The notes beneath the pieces are model-generated. The model was not told where the DNA came from and ran no database searches. It saw nothing but the letters and a program-made list of their open reading frames with translations. The position numbers and the translations under genes were made by a program. This document shows positions 59,345 to 64,000 of a stretch of DNA of 64,000 nucleotides, in pieces; within the stretch, counting starts at the first letter, position 1; each line of letters starts with the position of its first letter. The DNA is from Akkermansiaceae bacterium. GTDB lineage: Bacteria > Verrucomicrobiota > Verrucomicrobiia > Verrucomicrobiales > DEV007. The stretch covers positions 1 through 64,000 of the forward strand of contig JACKQC010000016.1 in NCBI GenBank assembly GCA_024233085.1, written 5' to 3'.

Positions 59345-60760
59345 TCAACCGCGCGGCGTGGCGCGGGACCAGGCCCGGAGCCAGTAGCGGACGCGGGAGC
59401 GCTCCAGGACGTGGCGCAGCAACTGCTCCCAACTGCCGGCCTCGGGCTCGACGAGGCGCAGACAGAGGACGAACGCCGCGAGGAAGACGAGCGCGAGCAC
59501 GCCGAAGAGCAGGCTGTAGGCGTTGAGGTGCAGGGTTTTGCCGGCGACGGCGACGGCGCGGTCCAGCGGCGCGGCGGCGTCGATCACCATGCCCCAGAGA
59601 ACGGGCGCGAAGCCGAGGGTGACGCTGCTGACGACGGAAAACACGGCGAAATAGTGGCTGCGGCCGTTTTCGGGGACGGCGATCATGGCGAGGCGGACGT
59701 TGGAAAGGGTCATGAGCGATCCGGCGAGGCCGACGGCGAACATCAGCGCGATGGCCAGGGGCAGGGCGAGGGGCGCGAGCCCGCCGGCGCAGGCGGACCA
59801 GGTGAGCATCAGGGCGATCCAGAGCGAGGCGCCGGCGATGAGCACGGGCTTCGAGCCGTGGCGGTCGAGGACGCGGGAGAGGATGAGCTGGTTCGTCAGT
59901 CCGCCGAGGAAGGTGGCCGAGGCGAGCATGAGAATGTGGCGCTCGGACCAGCCGGCGGCGCTTTTCAGCCAGGCGACGATGAAGGTGAAGACGCCGCCGT
60001 TGGCGAGGGCGAAGGCGACATTCATCCCGAGCAGGCGGCGAAAGGGTTTCAGACGCAGCATTTCGGGAAGGCGGGGGCGCGGCGGGCGCTCGTCGATTTC
60101 GACCCGCGGCTCGGCCGGGATGCGGCGCAGGAACAGCAGGCTGACCCCGCCGCAAAGGGCGCTGAAGGCGAACAGCGTGGAAAACCGCCACGGCGACGCC
60201 TTTTCCCCCAGCACGCCGGCCGCGAGCCAGAAGGCGAAAAAACTCGCCAGATTGACCATCGTGGCGTCCCGGGTGAGGTAACGCCCGCGCCGCGACGCGG
60301 GAATGATGGCCGAGATCCACGGCAGCCAGCCGCAGCTGGAGATGCCGCGCGAGAGGTTGAACCCGAAAAGCAGCAGCAACAGCAGCGCCAGCCGGCTCTG
60401 CGGCGGCAGCAGCGCGCCCAGCAGCGGCACCAGCGCCATGAATCCGGCGAAAACCGTGCGAATGCTCCACCCCGACAGCACGAAGCGCTTGTAGCCCACC
60501 GAATCGACGAAGCGGGCGGCGGGGATCTGGAAAATGACGAGGATGGGCAGCATCCCGGCGATCATTCCCAGCGTGGTGGCCGAAGCGTCGAGCGATTTCG
60601 CGTAGAGGATCATCGGGCTGCCGATGACCATCTGAAAGGACAAGGCGTTGAAAGCCGCGAAGGCGTAGATGTTTGCCGTGCCCGGCGGGAAGCCGTGGGG
60701 GAGGCTTCCGTCGGCGGGCGGGGACGGATCGGCGGCGTCGCGTGGCGGGTCGGCGGGCAA
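59345..60760 (-). CDS. Major facilitator superfamily transporter
   Basis: About 471 residues with roughly 12 hydrophobic segments, first one at ANIYAFAAFNALSFQMVIGSP. The loop after helix 2 (ARFVDSVGYKRFVLSG) is the MFS motif A region, repeated in the second half (SRVLDRHGSKPVLIAG). The substrate cannot be told. The start is uncertain: TTG 60760 leaves a short soluble N terminus and an 85-bp divergent spacer, whereas the open frame continues to 61015 through non-hydrophobic, Pro/Arg-rich sequence overlapping the next gene. Followed immediately by hairpin copy 11. Confidence 0.82.
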   Translation of the reverse strand: MPADPPRDAADPSPPADGSLPHGFPPGTANIYAFAAFNALSFQMVIGSPMILYAKSLDASATTLGMIAGMLPILVIFQIPAARFVDSVGYKRFVLSGWSIRTVFAGFMALVPLLGALLPPQSRLALLLLLLFGFNLSRGISSCGWLPWISAIIPASRRGRYLTRDATMVNLASFFAFWLAAGVLGEKASPWRFSTLFAFSALCGGVSLLFLRRIPAEPRVEIDERPPRPRLPEMLRLKPFRRLLGMNVAFALANGGVFTFIVAWLKSAAGWSERHILMLASATFLGGLTNQLILSRVLDRHGSKPVLIAGASLWIALMLTWSACAGGLAPLALPLAIALMFAVGLAGSLMTLSNVRLAMIAVPENGRSHYFAVFSVVSSVTLGFAPVLWGMVIDAAAPLDRAVAVAGKTLHLNAYSLLFGVLALVFLAAFVLCLRLVEPEAGSWEQLLRHVLERSRVRYWLRAWSRATPRG

Positions 60761-60845
60761 GAGGCTGAATCTCGGGGAAAACCGGGCCGGCGCGAAGGGA
60801 AATCTTGCGGACGGGGCGCGAACGTCGATGGTCGCTCGGAACGAG

Positions 60846-62117
60846 ATGAGTTCGAAGAAATCCAAGGCGAAAAAGAAGAACGGGCGAAAACGCTCCGGCA
60901 CGGGAAAGGGCGGCGGCGCCGGCGGCTTTGGCGGTGGCCGGGCCGGTCGCGAAAAACAGGTGGCCGGGATCGCGGCGGAGTTGCGGGGACTGCTGGCGGA
61001 ACTGCGATCCGTCAACGAGGACCTGAAACGCTACGAGGAAGAGGATGTGCCGGCCTTTCGCGCCTGGCTCGACAAACACTACGGCGGGCAACGGGACGAA
61101 GCCGCCCGTCTGAAGGACGAATTGGAAGAGAAGGAGGAGATGCTCGACGAGATTTTCTACCGGACTCAGGACGGCGAGTTCCGAACCGAGGCCGAGGCCC
61201 ACGAAGCGGTGAAACGCGAGCGGGAAGGGATGGCCGGGATGTTCGACCGGGGCGGCGCGCCCGGGCCGGAATTCGATGTGGGCGACGACTTCGATCCCTT
61301 CGCTTTCGAAGCCGGGACGGACGGCGACGCGCCGCCCGATTTCGTGGTCGATTCGATGCTGGAGGTCTTCCTGAACGAGGTCCGGGGCATCGACATCAAT
61401 GACATGAGCGAGGCCGAGTACGAGAAGGCTCGCGCGGATTTCGTGAAATCCTTCGAGCACATGCAAGCCGGGGATCGGCAGGCCTTCGACAAAACCGTGG
61501 CCCGGCTCGGGGCGGACGAAAGCCGCGAAAACACCTCGGCGGTGAAGGCCGTGTATCGCCGGCTCGCCAAGCGCCTCCACCCCGACAGCAACGGCGACCT
61601 GACCCCCGAGGAAAAGGAACTCTGGGAACAGGCCGGGATGTGCTACAAATTGCTCGATTTCCGCGGCCTGAGGCGCCTCGAGTTGATCTGCGCGGTGCGG
61701 GCGGACGATAGCCTGCCGGTCGAATGGTTGAAGGAACTGAAAGCCCTGCTCGGCGACCTCGAAATCGAATTTGAGTACGCGATTTACGATCTTGAGGAGG
61801 CCCAGGGGGATATCGCGTGGGGATTCGCGGGCAAAAAGAAAGGTCTCGCCGCCCTGCGCCGGAAGGTGGAAGCCGACTTCGTCGAGATGATCGCGGAATT
61901 GCGGCGGCATTTGTCGGTCGCCGAACTGAGGCTGAAATACCTCACCCGAAAACGGAAACCCCGGCGGAAAAAGGCGGCCGCGAAGAAAAAGACAACCACC
62001 GCCAGGAAGAAGACCGCCGCCGCGAAAAAGAAGACCGCCGCCGCGAAGAAGACAAAGCCAAAAGCGGCGAAACCCGAGTCGGGCGGCCGCTCCCGGCAGG
62101 CGGAGTTCGATTTTTGA
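60846..62117 (+). CDS. J-domain-like protein with histone-H1-like lysine/alanine tail
   Basis: 423 residues. A Lys/Gly-rich N terminus (1-37) is followed by a coiled coil (38-105) and acidic middle (140-170). A J-domain-like segment at about 230-280 (AVKAVYRRLAKRLHPDSNG) has the HPD motif at 245-247. A further helical region follows, then a tail from about 373 made of KKAAAKKKTT/KKTAAAKK repeats like bacterial histone H1. HPD motifs stimulate DnaK ATPase; H1-like tails bind nucleic acid. I infer a nucleic-acid-associated cochaperone. It diverges from the MFS gene. An in-frame ATG six codons upstream (60828) is an alternative start. Confidence 0.78.
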   Translation: MSSKKSKAKKKNGRKRSGTGKGGGAGGFGGGRAGREKQVAGIAAELRGLLAELRSVNEDLKRYEEEDVPAFRAWLDKHYGGQRDEAARLKDELEEKEEMLDEIFYRTQDGEFRTEAEAHEAVKREREGMAGMFDRGGAPGPEFDVGDDFDPFAFEAGTDGDAPPDFVVDSMLEVFLNEVRGIDINDMSEAEYEKARADFVKSFEHMQAGDRQAFDKTVARLGADESRENTSAVKAVYRRLAKRLHPDSNGDLTPEEKELWEQAGMCYKLLDFRGLRRLELICAVRADDSLPVEWLKELKALLGDLEIEFEYAIYDLEEAQGDIAWGFAGKKKGLAALRRKVEADFVEMIAELRRHLSVAELRLKYLTRKRKPRRKKAAAKKKTTTARKKTAAAKKKTAAAKKTKPKAAKPESGGRSRQAEFDF

Positions 62118-62150
62118 CCGTCCCGCCGCGGGCGGCGCCGCGCTGAAAGA

Positions 62151-63509
62151 TCAGCCCACCAGCTCCCGCATCGGGGCGTATTGGCTGTCGACCAGGTAGG
62201 TGGGACGCCCGGTCAGGTCTTCGACCGTGGTGTTGCGGGCATCGATGCCGAGACTGTGGTAGAGGGTCGAAAAGACCTCCTGAAACTCGACCGGCCGCTC
62301 CGTGGCCTCGCCGCCGAGCCGGTCGGTGGCGCCGATGACCTGGCCGTGGTTCATCCCGCCGCCGGCGAGCAGGGCGCAACTGACGCGCGGCCAGTGGTCG
62401 CGCCCGGCGGTTTTGTTGATGAGCGGCGTGCGGCCGAATTCGCCCCACACCACCACGCTGACATCCCGGTCGAGCCCGCGGTCGTGCAAATCCTGCACCA
62501 GCGCCGAAAGCCCCTGATCCAGCAGCGGAAAATCCTCGCGGCCCCGCGAAAAATTGCCGCCATGCCAGTCCCAGCGGGAAAAACCGAGGGTCACGCAGCG
62601 GACACCCGCCTCGACGAGCCGGCGCGCCATCAGAAACTGGTCGAGCCGTTTCCAGCAGCCGTCGGCCTGGAGTTTCTCCGTGCCTTTGCCGTAGCGCTCG
62701 ACGGTTTTCGGGTCCTCCTTCGACAGGTCGAGCGCGTCGGCCAGCGCGCTGGAAGTCAGCACTCCGAAGGCCTGCTGGTTGAACGTGTCCAGCCCGTCCA
62801 TCATCCCCGACAGGTCCATGTCGCCGCGAAAGCGGTCGAAGCTCCCGAGCAGGCCCCGCCGGTCGTCGAGCCGCTCCAGGCTGACGTTGCTCAGCACGAT
62901 GTCGGCCTGCCCGCCGCCGCGAAAGGGCGTGAAAGCCGCGTTGGCCGGCCCCAGGAATCCCGCCGCGCCCGGATCGCCCCATTCGTCGTGGCCGCATTTC
63001 GGCGACAGCCCGACAAAGGGCGGACAGGAGGCGTCGGCCCGGCCCTCCAGATGGGAGAGCACGGCCCCGATCGAGGGCCAGCCGCCCGGAGGCGCGCCTT
63101 TCCGGCCCGCGTGGCCGGTCAGGCACATCACGGCGTCGTGCGGTCCCTCCGCCCCGACCATGGACCGGATGAAGGTGAACTTGTCCGCCATCTTCGCGAT
63201 GCGGGGAAATTCCTCGCAGATCTCGATGCCCGGCACCTTGGTCTTGATCGGGCTGAATTCGCCGCGGTACTCGCTCGGCGCGTCCGGCTTCAGGTCCCAC
63301 ATGTCCTGGTGCGGCGGACCGCCCGGCAGGTAGATCATGATGACCGCCTTGTGGTTGAGCGGCTTCGGCGCGCGGCCGGCGGCGGCGTCGGCCGCGAGGA
63401 TCTGGGGCAGGCCCGCCCCGCCGAGAGCGAGACCGCCGATCCGCAGAAAGGAACGGCGCGACAGTCCGTCGCAAAAGGGCTCCGAGTGTTGACCGACGAT
63501 GGTGAGCAT
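62151..63509 (-). CDS. DUF1501 domain protein with Tat signal, second copy
   Basis: 452 residues. Twin-arginine signal LSRRSFLRIGGLALGGAGL (about 16-34). Family blocks: HKAVIMIYLPGGPPHQDMWDLKP, FIRSMVGAEGPHDAVMCLTG, VVVWGEFGRTPLINKTAGRDHWP and EVFSTLYHSLGIDA. It belongs to a longer-spaced DUF1501 branch than the copy at 30744. Genes of this kind usually neighbour PSD1 proteins; here the PSD1 operon lies about 3.7 kb away on the same strand, separated by vapC, the MFS gene and the J-domain gene. Preceded by a C-TAGAAT box. Confidence 0.88.
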   Translation of the reverse strand: MLTIVGQHSEPFCDGLSRRSFLRIGGLALGGAGLPQILAADAAAGRAPKPLNHKAVIMIYLPGGPPHQDMWDLKPDAPSEYRGEFSPIKTKVPGIEICEEFPRIAKMADKFTFIRSMVGAEGPHDAVMCLTGHAGRKGAPPGGWPSIGAVLSHLEGRADASCPPFVGLSPKCGHDEWGDPGAAGFLGPANAAFTPFRGGGQADIVLSNVSLERLDDRRGLLGSFDRFRGDMDLSGMMDGLDTFNQQAFGVLTSSALADALDLSKEDPKTVERYGKGTEKLQADGCWKRLDQFLMARRLVEAGVRCVTLGFSRWDWHGGNFSRGREDFPLLDQGLSALVQDLHDRGLDRDVSVVVWGEFGRTPLINKTAGRDHWPRVSCALLAGGGMNHGQVIGATDRLGGEATERPVEFQEVFSTLYHSLGIDARNTTVEDLTGRPTYLVDSQYAPMRELVG

Positions 63510-63532
63510 GGCTGGAGGCGGGAACGACGCGA

Positions 63533-63538
63533 ATTCTA
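63533..63538 (-). promoter_or_regulatory. Putative -10 element (TAGAAT) of the DUF1501 gene
   Basis: TAGAAT preceded by C on the minus strand, 24 nt before ATG 63509. No clear -35 partner. The same string precedes glnD and the kinase gene at 17625. Confidence 0.35.
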
Positions 63539-63696
63539 GCCCGGAAAACCCCGGTGAATCCAGCCCTTCGCCGGTACGTGTTTGCGTTGTTCAGGCCTGA
63601 ATGGCTTTCCGTGAGGCTGAACCAACCGATTCGGAGCCCGCGTTCAAAATCTTGAGTTTGGGGTCAAGTCCGGTAGAGGCTACCCTTTTCGCCGCC

Positions 63697-64000
63697 ATGA
63701 ACGCCGATCAGCTCTACAATGAATCGCTGGCATTGCTCGAGGGCGAAGGTGTCGCGAAGGATGAACGACGATCCTTTGAATTCAATCGCGCCGCGGCAAG
63801 AGAGGGACTTGCCGACGCCATTCTCGCGATGGGATGGTATTATCTCAACGGGGTGGGCGTGGAACACTCGATTCCGGAGGCAGTCACCTGGTACCGGCGA
63901 TCCGCGAGAAAGGGGGAGCCAAGGGCCATGTTCAGTCTCGGTATCATCGCCTACGAGCGGAAGGAATGGAACGATGCCTTGATTTGGTTTCGGAGGGCGG
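63697..64000 (+). CDS. Sel1-like repeat protein, 3' end beyond window
   Basis: Open from ATG 63697 to the window edge (101 residues). MNADQLYNESLALLEGEGV starts a helical repeat. AILAMGWYYLNGVGVEHSIPEAVTWYRRSARKGEPRAMFSLG is a clear Sel1-like (SLR/TPR-type) unit and a further one begins at NDALIWFRRA. No signal peptide. SLR proteins are adaptor-like and often signalling-related. A TTGGGG - 17 nt - TACCCT pair ending about 15 nt before the ATG may be its promoter. It is divergent from the DUF1501 gene. Confidence 0.8.
   Translation, partial: MNADQLYNESLALLEGEGVAKDERRSFEFNRAAAREGLADAILAMGWYYLNGVGVEHSIPEAVTWYRRSARKGEPRAMFSLGIIAYERKEWNDALIWFRRA

Noticed and set aside
1..64000. tRNA, rRNA, prophage, IS transposase or integrase genes
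   Set aside because: None found; gaps were read for tRNA T-loop strings and for transposase-like ORFs without success. The repeat families have no mobile enzyme within the window.

Overview
The window is one contiguous piece of a GC-rich bacterial chromosome with long, densely packed genes on both strands. The protein families point to the PVC superphylum, most likely Verrucomicrobiota and less likely Planctomycetota. They include two DUF1501 proteins with Tat signals, a DUF1549/DUF1553 (PSD1) cytochrome-like protein, a PSCyt1/WD40 protein, a PPC-domain protein, an SHD1-like protein, formylglycine sulfatases with sialidases, and membrane-anchored Hanks-type kinases. The phylum call is inferred from family content; no rRNA or tRNA gene was seen.

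Layout. 0-9.3 kb: a 5'-truncated Ser/Thr kinase, glnD, pgi, two small exported proteins and a C39-like exported protease. 9.4-13.5 kb: two polysaccharide-export (Wza-type) proteins diverging from a UbiA-family membrane prenyltransferase across an AT-rich double promoter, then a hotdog thioesterase. 13.5-20.2 kb: a membrane protein, an SHD1-like exported protein, an rluD-type pseudouridine synthase coupled to a ceramidase-like protein, and a zinc-ribbon kinase. 20.2-24.6 kb: a fur/perR-sufC-sufB-sufD Fe-S assembly operon with a PerR-like operator in front. 24.6-25.1 kb: a gene-free stretch with inverted repeats and a strong intrinsic terminator, possibly a small RNA gene. 25.1-30.7 kb: two tandem paralogous FG-GAP beta-propeller proteins. 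30.7-40.1 kb: a DUF1501 protein, folE2, a translationally coupled sialidase-sulfatase-sialidase operon, hemB, a PQQ-type propeller and a cupin. 40.3-50 kb: DUF5069, a TPR protein, a secreted helix-hairpin-helix protein, a DUF4838 protein, an esterase and ilvD. 50.3-58.4 kb: a three-gene PSD1/PPC/cytochrome-WD40 operon. 58.6-64 kb: a VapBC-like toxin-antitoxin pair, an MFS transporter, a J-domain protein with a histone-H1-like tail, a second DUF1501 protein and the start of a Sel1-repeat gene.

The most striking non-coding signal is a family of eleven 45-nt hairpin elements (21-nt arm, 3-nt loop, 21-nt arm; invariant core AACAGGGT/ACCCTGTT). They sit mostly just after stop codons. One supplies the last codons and stop of the rluD-type gene, and one lies in frame inside the PPC-protein gene. 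Other repeats are a 12 x 22-bp array with palindromic G6C4-type cores upstream of ilvD, a 12 x 12-bp array containing TCGCGA upstream of the DUF4838 gene, and several interspersed repeat families in the larger gaps.

Much of the coding content is exported or surface-directed: polymer export, glycan desulfation and sialidase-type hydrolysis, large propeller proteins, and the cytochrome-like PSD1 operon. This suits a polysaccharide-degrading lifestyle. Core metabolism is also present (glnD, pgi, hemB, ilvD, folE2, suf).
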